Assembly (NCBI GenBank): GCA_963767285.1
Contig: CAVYDJ010000001.1
Location: 567,938 to 631,937, forward strand
Source of the DNA: WHSW01 sp963767285
Lineage (GTDB): Bacteria; Actinomycetota; Thermoleophilia; Solirubrobacterales; 70-9
Length of the DNA stretch: 64,000 nucleotides
Direction of reading: 5' to 3'
Shown: positions 45,922 through 54,281 of the stretch, in pieces
Position numbering within the stretch: position 1 is the stretch's first letter
Layout of the letters: each line of letters begins with the position of its first letter
The notes under the pieces: model-generated
Database searches by the model: none
Told to the model about the DNA's origin: nothing
What the model saw: the letters and a program-made list of their open reading frames with translations, nothing else
Translations under genes and position numbers: made by a program

Positions 45922-48183
45922 ATGGTGATGAAACGGCTGGGGGTATTTGCAGTGGCGCTCGCGTGCGCCGGGGTCGCGGCGCCCGCGCAGGCGAAGATCA
46001 ACGCCAACGGCTCCGCCGAGCAGGTCTACGTCACCGACGCGAAGCCCGGTAAGGAGTACACGCTCGTCGACGGCAGCGGCGGCGAGGTCGCCAGCCGCAA
46101 GGCCAGCAAGCTCGGCGGGATCGTCTTCCGCAAGGTTCCCCCGGGCAACGGCTACCAGGTCGTGCGAGGCGGGCAGGAGTCGAAGGCCGTCAAGGTGTTG
46201 TCCAACCGCGGCAAGCCGCCGAGCACCAAGGTCTACGACCAGGAGATCGCCTCCTCGGGCTATCAGTACCTGGAGACCCGCGACGGCACGAAGCTGGCGA
46301 TCAACGTCCATCAGCCGCTCGTTCCGGCCGAGGGGCCGGTGCCGACGCTGATCGAGTACTCCGGCTACGGGTACGCCGACCCGACCGGGCTCTCGGGCAC
46401 CCCCACCGGCGCGATCGCGGCCGGCGGCGAGAGCTCGATCGCCATCGTCGCTCAGCTCCTCGGCTACGCGGTCGTCGACGTCAACATGCGCGGCACGGGC
46501 TGCTCCGGCGGGGCCTTCGACTTCTTCGAGCCGCTGCAGGGCCTCGACGGCTACGACGTGATCGAGACGATCTCCCGCCAGCCGTGGGTCGCCAACGGCC
46601 ACGTCGGGATGATGGGAATCTCCTACGGCGGCATCAGCCAGCTGTTCGTCGCCCAGACCCGTCCGCCGCACCTGGCCGCGATCGCCCCGATCTCGCTCAT
46701 CGACGGGGTCCAGACGACGCTCTTCCCGGGCGGCGTGCTCAACACCGGGTTCGCGCTCGAGTGGGCGAAGGACCGCATCGACGATGCCAAGCCGGCGTCC
46801 GCGGAGCACGGCCAGCCCTGGGCCTACGAGCAGATCCAAAACGGCGACGCGATCTGCGAGGAGAACCAGGAGCTTCATCCCGAGGCGGTCAACCTGCTCT
46901 CCAAGATCAAGCACAACTCGACCTACAAGCCGAAGGTCGCCGATCCGCTCTCGCCGGTCACCTTCGTCCACAAGATCAACGTCCCGACCTTCGTCGCCTG
47001 CCAGTGGGAGGACGAGCAGACGGGCGGGCACTGCCCGACGCTCGCCGCGAACATGACGGGAACCGACAAGAAGTGGTTCACGTTCACCAACGGCACCCAC
47101 GTCGACTCGCTCGCCCCGTCGACCTTCAACCGCTGGGTGGACTTCTTCGACCTGTACGTCGCCGAGCAGAAACCCGCGGTCAGACCGGCTGTACTGGGCG
47201 GCGCGCCGGCGTTCTACCAGGTCGCCATGGGCATTCCCGGCGTCACCGTGCCGCCGGACCCGATCCAGTCCGAGCCGACCTACGAGTCCGCCAAGGCCGC
47301 CTTCGAGGCCCTGCCGCCGATCCGCATCCTGTTCGACAACGGCGCCGGCGGCACCGAGCCCGGTCAGCCCAAGGAGGCGTTCGAGCGCAACTACCCGAGC
47401 TGGCCGGTGCCGGGAACCAAGGGCGAGTCGTTCTACCTCGGTGACGACGGCGCGATGACAGACGCCAAGCCCGTCGTCGACGGCGCCGACCGGTTCAAGT
47501 GGAACGACGATGCCCGCCCGCCGACCAACTTCCACGGCAACACGGGCGGAGGCGAGGGCGGCATCTGGACCGCGACGCCCGACTACGAGTGGACGCAGAA
47601 CCCGGCGGGCACCGCGCTCTCTTACGTCACTGCGCCGCTGACCGAGGACACGACCGTGCTGGGCGCCGGCTACCTGGAGGCCTGGATTCGCGCTTCCGCG
47701 CCCGACGCGGACCTGCAGGTCACCGTCACCGAGGTCCGCCCCGACGGCAAGGAGGTCTTCGTGCAGGGCGGCTGGGTGCGCGGCAGCATGCGGGCGCTCG
47801 ACCCGGAGAGGAGCACCCCGCTCGAGCCCGTGCTCAGCCTGCGCAAGTCAGACATCGAGCCGCTGCCCCAGGACCACTTCGAGAAGCTGACCGTGCCGCT
47901 CTACTACCAGGGCCACGTCTACCGCGCCGGCTCTCAGATCCGCGTGATCATCAGCGCGATCGGCGGCGACCAGCCGATCTGGGCGTTCAAGACGGCGGTC
48001 CCGAAGGGCAAGGCCAAGGTCAACATCGACATCGCCCACACGGCGAAGATGCCCTCCCGCGTGGTCCTGCCGGTCGTCCCCGGCGACGCCCAGGGCACCC
48101 CGCTCCCGCCCTGCCCGGGCCTGCGCGGCGAACCCTGCCGCGACTACGTGCCGCTCGCGAACCGCAGCGCGAAGCTCAAGTAG
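45922..48183 (+). CDS. exported CocE/NonD-type (X-Pro dipeptidyl-peptidase S15) hydrolase
   Basis: 753 residues. The signal peptide is MKRLGVFAVALACAGVAAPA (M at 45928; ATG 45922 adds two residues). An extra N-terminal domain of about 95 residues precedes the alpha/beta-hydrolase. Nucleophile Ser234 is in GMMGISYGGISQLF, preceded by VVDVNMRGTGCSGGAFDFFE. A C-terminal jelly roll (YLEAWIRASAPDADLQVTVT, YRAGSQIRVIISAIGGDQPI) completes the S15 fold. These enzymes cleave esters or amides, or X-Pro dipeptides. Both this and the preceding acylase are exported, which suggests scavenging of acylated compounds. Its stop meets the next, convergent gene directly. Confidence 0.9.
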   Translation: MVMKRLGVFAVALACAGVAAPAQAKINANGSAEQVYVTDAKPGKEYTLVDGSGGEVASRKASKLGGIVFRKVPPGNGYQVVRGGQESKAVKVLSNRGKPPSTKVYDQEIASSGYQYLETRDGTKLAINVHQPLVPAEGPVPTLIEYSGYGYADPTGLSGTPTGAIAAGGESSIAIVAQLLGYAVVDVNMRGTGCSGGAFDFFEPLQGLDGYDVIETISRQPWVANGHVGMMGISYGGISQLFVAQTRPPHLAAIAPISLIDGVQTTLFPGGVLNTGFALEWAKDRIDDAKPASAEHGQPWAYEQIQNGDAICEENQELHPEAVNLLSKIKHNSTYKPKVADPLSPVTFVHKINVPTFVACQWEDEQTGGHCPTLAANMTGTDKKWFTFTNGTHVDSLAPSTFNRWVDFFDLYVAEQKPAVRPAVLGGAPAFYQVAMGIPGVTVPPDPIQSEPTYESAKAAFEALPPIRILFDNGAGGTEPGQPKEAFERNYPSWPVPGTKGESFYLGDDGAMTDAKPVVDGADRFKWNDDARPPTNFHGNTGGGEGGIWTATPDYEWTQNPAGTALSYVTAPLTEDTTVLGAGYLEAWIRASAPDADLQVTVTEVRPDGKEVFVQGGWVRGSMRALDPERSTPLEPVLSLRKSDIEPLPQDHFEKLTVPLYYQGHVYRAGSQIRVIISAIGGDQPIWAFKTAVPKGKAKVNIDIAHTAKMPSRVVLPVVPGDAQGTPLPPCPGLRGEPCRDYVPLANRSAKLK

Positions 48184-48597
48184 CTAGAGCGACTTCACGC
48201 ATTTGTTGTAGCCGATGTCCTTGTCGGTCCGGGTGCCGCTCCAGTCGTAGGTGGCGGGCGGGTCCTGGTCCTTGGGCTTGAACGTGCCGGAGAAGAAGTC
48301 ACTCTCACCCTGATCGGCCTTGAAGGTGCCCTTGTCGCCGGTGCCCTTGTCCTTGTAGCGGCCCTCCCAGTTCTGGTCGCGCCGCGACAGGTCGCCGGAG
48401 ATGACCCCGAACTTGCCGCGGTCCGTGCTCTGGAACTGACCCTCGACGAAATCGTGCGACTCCTTCAGGCACATCTTCTGCTCGGCGCCACCCTGGACCT
48501 GAATGGTCCACTTCCCCTCCCACAGCGACGCCGCCGCCGCGTTCGACGGCACCACGGCAACTACGACGAGCGCGATTCCGAGTCCGATCGTCTTCAC
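48184..48597 (-). CDS. small exported hypothetical protein
   Basis: 137 residues from GTG 48597, which has GGAGG 8-9 nt upstream. A signal peptide (KTIGLGIALVVVAVVPSNAA) precedes a beta-rich domain with regular WxG spacing: ASLWEGKWTIQV, NWEGRYKDKGTGDKGTF, SDFFSGTFKPKDQDPPATYD. Two cysteines (KMCLKE; NKCVKSL) could form a disulfide linking the ends. The strand pattern resembles a lipocalin-like barrel. The exported protein at 2134-2682 has a related GKWTGTW motif. No function known. Confidence 0.75.
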   Translation of the reverse strand: MKTIGLGIALVVVAVVPSNAAAASLWEGKWTIQVQGGAEQKMCLKESHDFVEGQFQSTDRGKFGVISGDLSRRDQNWEGRYKDKGTGDKGTFKADQGESDFFSGTFKPKDQDPPATYDWSGTRTDKDIGYNKCVKSL

Positions 48598-48693
48598 TTC
48601 GCACCTCCGTGCGCGATAGGGGTTTCGACCGTACCACGGGCGTGGCGAATGCAAGAGAGCTTCGCCGTCCACCGACCGGGTAGTCGAGTTTCC

Positions 48694-49011
48694 ATGAAGA
48701 AGCTCCGCTACCTCAACCCGTTCTTCATCCGCGACTCGGTGCGGAGCATCCGCCGCGTGCTGGGCGCGGATCCCAAGCTCGTGCGCGTGGTCAGCGTCGG
48801 TCACCCTGAGGGCTGGTTCGTGCCGACTTCGACGATCGAGATCGAGGTCGTGGGGAAGAACGGGCGCAAGGAGCGTTTCTGCCCGCTGATCCCGATCCCG
48901 TGGCCCTACGCCTGGGCCTGGCGAATCGCCCACCGCCTCGGCGTGCCGCTGGTCCGCGACATCGAGCCGGAAAAGCTCAGCTTCGAGCTGCCGGTGCCGG
49001 GCCGGCGCTAG
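48694..49011 (+). CDS. conserved-looking 105-residue hypothetical protein
   Basis: Begins MKKLRYLNPFFIRDSVRSIR and contains LVRVVSVGHPEGWFVPTSTI, ERFCPLIPIPWPYAWAWRIA and a C-terminal RDIEPEKLSFELPV. The tryptophan- and proline-rich middle could touch a membrane, but no full TM helix is seen. No family recognised. ATG 48694 lies 97 bp from the divergent exported-protein gene; the stop overlaps the convergent membrane gene by 4 bp. Confidence 0.7.
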   Translation: MKKLRYLNPFFIRDSVRSIRRVLGADPKLVRVVSVGHPEGWFVPTSTIEIEVVGKNGRKERFCPLIPIPWPYAWAWRIAHRLGVPLVRDIEPEKLSFELPVPGRR

Positions 49012-49490
49012 ACCGGCTTCGCCGTCATCGCCCAGATCGCGAACACGTAGGCGACCAGCAGCAGGGCGATCAGGACGGTGCTCCAGCGGACGGCGGCGTT
49101 GCCGACCGTCGCGGTCGCGCCGTCGCCGGCGGCCAGGGCGCGCTTCGACGCCACCCCCGAGACGATCGCCGCGGCGATCAGCAGGAGCAGCCCGGGCTCG
49201 GTGACGATGAAGCCGAGCTCGATCCAGGCCGGGTCCTCGTCGAGGTCGTCGAGGTGCTCCTCGACGTAGATCCATTGCGCGGCGCCGCGCATCAGGACGT
49301 AGCCGGGGATCACCCCCCAGAGCAGCGCCTTGAAGCCGGCCCGCAGCGAGTCCGCCGAGCGGCTGCGCCAGGCTCCGGCGAAATAGGCGAGCGCCAGCGT
49401 CAGTCCGCCGACCGCGATCATCGCCCCGAGCACGTGGACGAACAGGGCGAGGTTCCAGTCGTCGGGGCGGATCGCCGCGAGCGCGTCCAC
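49008..49490 (-). CDS. four-TM membrane protein (DUF2269-like)
   Basis: 160 residues, four TM helices: LALFVHVLGAMIAVGGLTLA, the segment around GVIPGYVLMRGAAQWIY, ELGFIVTEPGLLLLIAAAIV and WSTVLIALLLVAYVFAIWAM. The start WNLALFVHVLGAM and the matching YDFLLFVHVLAAF of the next gene show that the two are distant paralogues. The HVL histidine on helix 1 could be a haem ligand in such small membrane proteins; that is a guess. It starts 1 bp after the upstream gene ends, so they are co-transcribed and may form a heterodimer. Confidence 0.7.
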   Translation of the reverse strand: MDALAAIRPDDWNLALFVHVLGAMIAVGGLTLALAYFAGAWRSRSADSLRAGFKALLWGVIPGYVLMRGAAQWIYVEEHLDDLDEDPAWIELGFIVTEPGLLLLIAAAIVSGVASKRALAAGDGATATVGNAAVRWSTVLIALLLVAYVFAIWAMTAKPV

Positions 49491-49491
49491 G

Positions 49492-49881
49492 TCAGGCGCC
49501 CGGCTTCCAGATCATGTCGGCGAGCAGCAGGACGACCAGCAGGGCGCGGATCCAGTGCCAGCGCGTGCTCAGCGAGGTGGCGACCGCGGTGCCGGTGGCG
49601 GTCAGCGCCGCGTGCGAGCGCCGGCCGGTCTCGGCGGCGGCGGCCCAGAGGACGATCGCGACGATGATCCAGCCGTCCCAGATCTCGAAGCCGTCGACGT
49701 AGAGCGCGAGCCAGACGCCGAAGATCAGCGTCCCGGCGCCGCCGATCGCGTCGAGGACAAAGGCGGTGGACACCGCGCCGCCCGGCGCCGGCCCGCCGAG
49801 CGCGAACGACGAGTACATGACGACCATCGCCCCGAGCGAGAAGGCCGCCAGCACGTGGACGAAGAGGAGGAAGTCGTACAC
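49492..49881 (-). CDS. four-TM membrane protein, paralogue of its neighbour
   Basis: 129 residues, four TM helices: FLLFVHVLAAFSLGAMVVMY, GAGTLIFGVWLALYV, GWIIVAIVLWAAAAETGRRS and RALLVVLLLADMIWKPGA. The first helix carries the same FVHVL motif as the 49008-49490 product, but the loops are shorter. GTG 49881 lies 16 bp after the exported Cys-rich protein gene, so 50224 to 49008 is a three-gene operon. No function known. Confidence 0.7.
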   Translation of the reverse strand: MYDFLLFVHVLAAFSLGAMVVMYSSFALGGPAPGGAVSTAFVLDAIGGAGTLIFGVWLALYVDGFEIWDGWIIVAIVLWAAAAETGRRSHAALTATGTAVATSLSTRWHWIRALLVVLLLADMIWKPGA

Positions 49882-49897
49882 GCCGCGTCGCTCCGGG

Positions 49898-50224
49898 TCA
49901 GGATCCGAACTTGAACTTGACCCGCTGGATCACGTCCGCCTTCTCGCGCTTGCACTTGACCGCCACGGTCTCGTAGCCGGCCGACTCGTCCTGACACCGC
50001 CAGCGCTTGAAGCCGTCGTCGCCCCCCTCGAAGACGTAGTGCTCGGCCAGCGCCCGCGCCGGCTTGCACTGCACGAACTTGGCGCGCACGTTGAACCAGT
50101 TGGCGCCGGTATGGGGCCCGTCGCCGCATTGCTCGTAGCTGCCGGCGGAGGCCGGGGCGGCGCCGGCGAGCGGGACTGCGACGGCGATCAGCAGGGCGGG
50201 GAGGAGGCGCTTGGGTCTCAGCAT
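49898..50224 (-). CDS. small exported Cys-containing protein
   Basis: 108 residues from ATG 50224. Signal peptide MLRPKRLLPALLIAVAVPLA with cleavage near ASA. The mature domain has four cysteines (YEQCGDG, FVQCKPA, WRCQDES, VKCKREK), probably two disulfides, and two aromatic strands (ANWFNVRAKFVQ, EHYVFEGGDDGFKRW). TAGGTT lies 7 nt before the start, which decides the ATG. First gene of a short operon with two membrane proteins. No family recognised. Confidence 0.75.
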   Translation of the reverse strand: MLRPKRLLPALLIAVAVPLAGAAPASAGSYEQCGDGPHTGANWFNVRAKFVQCKPARALAEHYVFEGGDDGFKRWRCQDESAGYETVAVKCKREKADVIQRVKFKFGS

Positions 50225-50231
50225 GGGCCGC

Positions 50232-50237
50232 AACCTA
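50232..50237 (-). promoter_or_regulatory. -10 element (TAGGTT) of the Cys-rich exported protein
   Basis: TAGGTT on the minus strand ends 7 nt before ATG 50224. Confidence 0.5.
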
Positions 50238-50325
50238 TCGCGGCTGGGCCGTAGCCGCCAAGTCGCTGATAGGCCGTGCGCACGGCGGGTAGGTGAAGAG
50301 CCCGCACCCAAATTGAGAGGGCTGA

Positions 50326-50745
50326 ATGAGCGAGGAAACTGAAGAGAAGACCACTGGGGGGCTGGTCGGAAAGGTCACCGGCAAGGCGAAGGAGCTCGCC
50401 GGCGAGCTGACCGACAACGACGAGCTCGCGCGCGAGGGGCGCCTGCAGCAGGCCGGCGCCGACGCCAAGGAGGAGGCTCTTGAGGAGCAGAGCGAGGCAA
50501 GGCTCGCCGAGCACGCCGCCGCGATCGAGCAGGAGCGCGCCGAGACCGAGCAGGAGCGCCAGCGGGTAGAGGGCGAGCTCGAGGCCGCCCGTATCGAACA
50601 GCACGCCGAGGCCGACCGCGAGGAGGCCGAGCACGAAGCGATCGACGAGACCGCCGCTGAGATCAAGCGAGTCGAGGCCGAGCGCCAGGCAAAGCACGAA
50701 CAAGCCGACCGCCTCGAGCGCGAGGCGATCAAGGAGGGCAGCTGA
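50326..50745 (+). CDS. CsbD-like stress protein fused to a charged coiled coil
   Basis: 139 residues. The N-terminal part, GLVGKVTGKAKELAGELTDN then DELAREGRLQQAGADAKEEA, matches the CsbD repeat found in general-stress proteins. The remaining 90 residues form a Glu/Arg/Lys-rich coiled coil (AIEQERAETEQERQRVEGEL). GAGAGG lies 6-7 nt before ATG 50326. The next gene starts 2 bp after its stop and is another coiled-coil protein, so they probably act together, perhaps in desiccation or osmotic stress (inference). Confidence 0.8.
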   Translation: MSEETEEKTTGGLVGKVTGKAKELAGELTDNDELAREGRLQQAGADAKEEALEEQSEARLAEHAAAIEQERAETEQERQRVEGELEAARIEQHAEADREEAEHEAIDETAAEIKRVEAERQAKHEQADRLEREAIKEGS

Positions 50746-50747
50746 TC

Positions 50748-51188
50748 ATGGGTTTGCTGGATATTCCGAAGTTCGCCGTTGGCGCCGCCCTGCGCGTCGC
50801 CCGCATCCCCGTCGACATGGTCCGAGGCGTGATCGGCTCGCGCTCGCCACAGGAGGAGGCGCAGGCGCACGCGCAGGAGGTCCGCGAGCGCGCCGACGCC
50901 GAGGCCGAGCGCAAGCGCGAGGCCGCTCGTGCGCGTCGCGAGCGCGAGAAAGCGAAGGCCGCCGAGGAGGAAGAGCGCCGCAAGCAGCTGGCGAACAAGC
51001 AGCGCGCGAACGCCGAGGACAAGGCGGCCGAGCAGGCCAAGGAGGACCGCGTCGAGGTGCTCGAGGCCAGGGAGAAGGCGCTGGCCGAGAAGCAGGAGGC
51101 CCTCGCGGCCACCGAGGAGGCCGAGCGGCTCAAGGCGGCGGCCGAGCGCGCCAAGGAGGAGCGAAAGCGCCAGTCGGCGGCCCGTTAG
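50748..51188 (+). CDS. coiled-coil protein with amphipathic N-terminus
   Basis: 146 residues. The first 30 (LLDIPKFAVGAALRVARIPV, DMVRGVIGS) look like an amphipathic membrane-touching helix. From residue 35 on it is a long Ala/Glu/Arg/Lys coiled coil (EEAERLKAAAERAKEERKRQ). AAGGAGG, inside the end of the previous gene, lies 9-10 nt before ATG 50748. Co-transcribed with the CsbD-like gene. No enzyme domain; a structural or stress role is likely. Confidence 0.75.
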   Translation: MGLLDIPKFAVGAALRVARIPVDMVRGVIGSRSPQEEAQAHAQEVRERADAEAERKREAARARREREKAKAAEEEERRKQLANKQRANAEDKAAEQAKEDRVEVLEAREKALAEKQEALAATEEAERLKAAAERAKEERKRQSAAR

Positions 51189-51259
51189 GACCTGGACGTT
51201 CGTATGAGAGGCTCGTTGCACGGGTATACGGTGGGTCCGCCAACGCCGATCAACCGCCC

Positions 51260-51430
51260 GTGGACGACCTCGCGCAATATTCGCCCCTGCGGCGCCCGAA
51301 GCGCCGCTTTGCCGAGCCGAAGCCGTTTCGGTACGAGACCCCGCTCGTGTTCAGGACTGCGCCGGTCGTCGAGCTGGACCGCGAGCGCCGCGGGTCGCAG
51401 CCGTACGACTGCCTCCGCGCTCGCGGCTGA
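51260..51430 (+). CDS. possible 56-residue hypothetical protein
   Basis: From GTG 51260 the reading frame gives VDDLAQYSPLRRPKRRFAEP, then FRYETPLVFRTAPVVELDRE and a stop at 51428. Third positions are mostly G/C as in neighbouring genes, and the basic/proline-rich sequence is plausible, but there is no Shine-Dalgarno. TATACG lies 24-30 bp upstream. Low confidence. Confidence 0.35.
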   Translation: MDDLAQYSPLRRPKRRFAEPKPFRYETPLVFRTAPVVELDRERRGSQPYDCLRARG

Positions 51431-51433
51431 GCG

Positions 51434-51847
51434 TTACTCGGACCCGGTCCGCTCGAGGACGACGACCGGGATCTCGCGGTCGGCCATCTCCTGGTAGCGG
51501 TCGTAGTACTGCCACTGGCCGAGCATCGTCTGCCACATCTCCGGCTTCTCCTCGGCCGTCGCGTCGCGCGCGCGGACCTTCCACTTCTCGCCCCAGATCT
51601 GCACCGCGGCGTTCGGGTCGGCCTGCAGGTTGAGATACCACGCCGGCGTCTCGCCGCCGCCGTTGGAGGCGACGAAGAGCACGTCGTCGCCGCTGCGCCC
51701 GTAGATCAGGGGCGTCGTGCGCTCCTCGCCCGACTTGCGCCCGGTCGTCGTCAGCAGCGCGACCTGGGACCCCTCGATCCACCAGTGGCCCTCCTCGCCG
51801 TCGGTGGCCTGGTAGCGCTCGACGTGTTCCTTTCCGAACAGAGCCAT
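51434..51847 (-). CDS. Ddn-type F420H2-dependent quinone reductase/nitroreductase
   Basis: 137 residues from ATG 51847. The pattern is that of deazaflavin-dependent nitroreductases: VALLTTTGRKSGEERTTPLI, VLFVASNGGGETPAWYLNLQ, then DPNAAVQIWGEKWKVRARDA and REIPVVVLERTG. The Gly/Arg-Lys-Ser segment binds the F420 phosphate in this family. It would reduce quinones or nitro compounds using F420H2, supporting an actinobacterial host. ATG 51859 is an alternative start. It is divergent from the beta-propeller gene by 36 bp. Confidence 0.9.
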   Translation of the reverse strand: MALFGKEHVERYQATDGEEGHWWIEGSQVALLTTTGRKSGEERTTPLIYGRSGDDVLFVASNGGGETPAWYLNLQADPNAAVQIWGEKWKVRARDATAEEKPEMWQTMLGQWQYYDRYQEMADREIPVVVLERTGSE

Positions 51848-51871
51848 TGCCCGGATCATGCCAAACCGATT

Positions 51872-51877
51872 ACGATC
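51872..51877 (+). promoter_or_regulatory. -10 element (TACGAT) of the propeller gene
   Basis: TACGAT ends 6 nt before ATG 51884, which it helps identify as the true start rather than an upstream in-frame codon at 51847. Confidence 0.5.
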
Positions 51878-51883
51878 GGCCCA

Positions 51884-53277
51884 TGAGCCGGGCATCGGGG
51901 GTCCTCGCCGCCGTCGCCGCACTCCTCGTCGTCGCCTCGGCCTCGGCGCCCGCGCGCGGCGGCCATCCGACCATCAACGGCAAGGTCGCCTTCCTGCGCG
52001 CCGGCGACATCTACGTCGTCGGCCCGACCGGCGACAACAAGACGAACCTGACCCTCAGCGACGACTCGCTCGAACAGCAGGCGGTCTTCTCGCCCGACGG
52101 CACGACGCTGGCGTTCGTCAGCACGCCGCTCGACGGGTCGATCTCATCCGGCAAGGACGACATCTGGCTGATGGACCCCGACGGCTCGAACCCGCGCCAG
52201 ATCACCGAGACCGGCGACCAGATCGAGTCGCTTCACTGGACGGCCGACGGCTCGCGCCTCCTGTTCTACGCCGAGCGCGACGCCAACTCCAACAACGCCG
52301 AGATCTACTCGATCAAGCCCGACGGCACGGGCCAGACCACCGTCACCGCCAACGCCCCGCACCTGGACGGCGGGGTGGGGATGTCGACCGCCGGCAACAG
52401 GGTCGTCTTCGCGGGCGTCGTCGCCCCGGCGGCCGACTCGGAGATCTACATCGTCAACCTCGACGGCACCGGCTTCACCCGGCTGACCAACGACCCGGGG
52501 ATGGACTCCAACGCGGTGATCGACCCGAGCGCGACGCGGGTCGCCTGGTCAACCAACCGCCACAACCCGGCGAACGAGTTCAGCCTCGACCGCGAGATCT
52601 ACGCGATCGACGTCGACGGCACCAACCAGCTGCGGCTGACGACCTCCACGGTCAGCAACGTGCCGGTCGAGTTCTCGCCCGACAGCACCCAGCTGGGCTT
52701 CAACAGCAAGGACGAGGCCACCGTGATGGGCGCCGACGGCTCGAGCCCCAAGGGCCTGATCAACAGCAAGCACTTCAACCTCTTCGAGCAGTGGGCGCCC
52801 GACGGCGCCCGGATCGCGGTCTCCGACATCCTGCCGCTGCCCGGCGAGGACCCGCACTACAAGATCAAGTCCGTCTCGCCCGACGGCAACAAGCGCGACA
52901 ACCTCACCACCGAGTTCGACGACGCCGTCTACGCGGATTGGCAGGCGGTCGCGGTCGCCCCGACGGACCCGGACATGGTCCTGACCGCGACGGCGAAGAA
53001 GCCCAAGCAGAAGGCGAAGTCCGCGCGCGCGACGGTCGGGTGCTCGAACGAATGCGAGCTCTCGCTGATCGCCAACGTCAAGGCCGGCGGGGAGAAGCTG
53101 CGCTCCCAGTCCTACGTCAGCCTCTACGGCGGCGAGTCGGCCGACGTGCGGATGATGAAGAAGCGCGTCGCCAAGAAGATCGAGGGCGAGCGCGGCAAGG
53201 TGAAGCTGAAGATCGAGGTCCTCTTCGGCGTCGGCGGCCATCCGAAGACGACGGTCACGTCGAAGCTGAAGCCGTAG
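51884..53277 (+). CDS. exported TolB-like WD40/PD40 beta-propeller protein
   Basis: 464 residues. Signal peptide SGVLAAVAALLVVASASAPA. Six or more PD40 blades have the repeated core 'SPDGTxLAFVS': AVFSPDGTTLAFVSTP, HWTADGSRLLFYAERD, EFSPDSTQLGFNSKDE, QWAPDGARIAVSD. Each is followed by DIWLMDPDGSNPRQIT-type strands. The C-terminal 110 residues (KPKQKAKSARATVGC, then CSNECELSLIANVKAGGEKL) form an extra basic domain. TolB-like propellers bind partner proteins or glycans; a specific role is unknown. Convergent with the cupredoxin gene (3 bp apart). Confidence 0.88.
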
Positions 53278-53280
53278 TTC

Positions 53281-53727
53281 CTAATCGACCTCGAGCTGGC
53301 CCTGCATGCCCTGGTCCTGGTGGTTGCCGATCGGGCAGTAGTACTCGTAGAAGCCGCCCGTGACGTCGACCGTCAGCTGCGCGCTGTCGCCGGGGGCCAG
53401 GTCGCCGTCGATGGGAATCTCCTGGCCGGCGTTGTTGAAGACGAAGCTGTGCGTCTCGGAGCCGTCGTTGGTGATCGAGAACGTGACCTCGCCGGCCTCC
53501 GCCTTGGAGGTCGGCGGCCCGCCGTCGGTCAGATCGAGCGGCAGCACATTCGAAGGCGCCATTGCGTACTCGGTCATCGAAACGGCGACGTCGTTGGAGA
53601 CGGCCGGTGCGCCGACGGCGGCCGCGCCGGTGGCAGGTCGAGCGGTGGTCTCGTCGTCGCCGCCGCAGCCGGAGGCGGCGAACGCCAGAACGGCGAGCGA
53701 GCCGACGATGTAGCGGGATCGGGTCAC
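53281..53727 (-). CDS. cupredoxin lipoprotein
   Basis: 148 residues from GTG 53727. Signal with lipobox LAVLAFAASGC, so the mature Cys is lipidated and the protein is anchored outside the membrane. The cupredoxin domain has the copper ligands His (GSETHSFVFNN) and Cys-His-Met (YYCPIGNHQDQGMQG). It probably carries electrons or copper (plastocyanin-like). TAGAGT lies 7 nt before GTG 53727. A longer frame start (53853) would add 42 non-family residues. Confidence 0.9.
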   Translation of the reverse strand: MTRSRYIVGSLAVLAFAASGCGGDDETTARPATGAAAVGAPAVSNDVAVSMTEYAMAPSNVLPLDLTDGGPPTSKAEAGEVTFSITNDGSETHSFVFNNAGQEIPIDGDLAPGDSAQLTVDVTGGFYEYYCPIGNHQDQGMQGQLEVD

Positions 53728-53734
53728 GCGCCGC

Positions 53735-53740
53735 ACTCTA
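53735..53740 (-). promoter_or_regulatory. -10 element (TAGAGT) of the cupredoxin gene
   Basis: TAGAGT on the minus strand ends 7 nt before GTG 53727. Confidence 0.5.
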
Positions 53741-53753
53741 TCCACGCCGATCG

Positions 53754-53903
53754 CTAGATCTTCAGCCGCTTGAGCGCGGCTCGAATCTGCTCCTGGCCGT
53801 CCTTGTCCATGACCGGCTCGTTTTCGAGCCAGAGGACCAGCGCGTGAACCCACAGCAGCCGCACGTCCACGTCGAGCTCGGTCGCGTAGCGTTCAGCCGG
53901 CAG
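53754..53903 (-). CDS. possible short CDS after arsR
   Basis: On the minus strand the frame after the arsR stop reads ERYATELDVDVRLLWVHALV, then LWLENEPVMDKDGQEQIRAA and LKRLKI before a stop at 53756-53754. It has the amino-acid and codon use of a real gene, but no ATG/GTG/TTG precedes the coding-like part; CTG 53903 would overlap the arsR end by 11 bp. About 49 residues. It may be a small arsR partner or the remnant of a longer gene. Confidence 0.35.
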   Translation of the reverse strand: MPAERYATELDVDVRLLWVHALVLWLENEPVMDKDGQEQIRAALKRLKI

Positions 53904-54198
53904 CGCGCAGAACGGAGTCGAGCAGTCCGGGGAACCGCGCGTCGAGATCCTCGCGCCGCAGCCGGTTGATCCGGGCGGTGCCCTCGGGGACCTGCTCGAT
54001 CACGCCACTCTCGCGCAGGACGCGGAAGTGGTGGGTGGAGGTCGACTTGGTGACCGGCAGCGAGACCTCGCCGCAGCGACAGCCCTCGACGGCGTCGAGC
54101 TTGCGGACGATCTCCAGGCGGACCGGGTCGCTGAGCGCGTGCAGCACGGCCGTCAGCTCGAGCTCGGCGGACTGGGGGTGAAGAAGCGTTCTACTCAT
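53893..54198 (-). CDS. ArsR/SmtB-family transcriptional repressor
   Basis: 101 residues. Winged helix: ALSDPVRLEIVRKLDAVEGC, then GEVSLPVTKSTSTHHFRVLR with ESGVIEQVPEGTARINRLRR. The Cys pair in EGCRCGEV sits at the alpha-3N type metal position, so it may sense a soft metal or redox. It starts at ATG 54198; TACAAT lies 9 nt upstream. A 20-bp imperfect inverted repeat (54199-54218 and 54246-54265) touches its start codon and probably is its operator. Confidence 0.93.
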   Translation of the reverse strand: MSRTLLHPQSAELELTAVLHALSDPVRLEIVRKLDAVEGCRCGEVSLPVTKSTSTHHFRVLRESGVIEQVPEGTARINRLRREDLDARFPGLLDSVLRAAG

Positions 54199-54265
54199 GG
54201 TTGTTTGATTGTACGACGTTTGTCGGATAAATCTAGTACGATGGTCGTCGTACCTTCAATCAACC
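54199..54265. promoter_or_regulatory. ArsR operator: large inverted repeat with nested palindrome
   Basis: Arms of 20 bp at 54199-54218 and 54246-54265 are complementary at 17 of 20 positions, separated by 27 bp. Inside lies GTACGA-N6-TCGTAC (54236-54253), and TACGAC-like half sites occur three times. TACAAT for arsR (54213-54208, minus) falls in the left arm. The arrangement suggests co-operative binding of two dimers controlling divergent transcription. Confidence 0.65.
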
Positions 54266-54281
54266 GGGAAAGAGTCGCCAC

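Noticed and set aside
41815..47535. A 1,906-codon open frame on the minus strand
   Set aside because: It runs antisense to the cyclase, penicillin acylase and CocE-type genes, all with clear motifs. Strong G/C third-position bias empties the antisense frame of stops.
48598..49275. Long minus-strand extension upstream of the small exported protein (to 49275)
   Set aside because: GTG 48597 has a good Shine-Dalgarno and starts a signal peptide; the extension runs antisense to the 48694-49011 gene.
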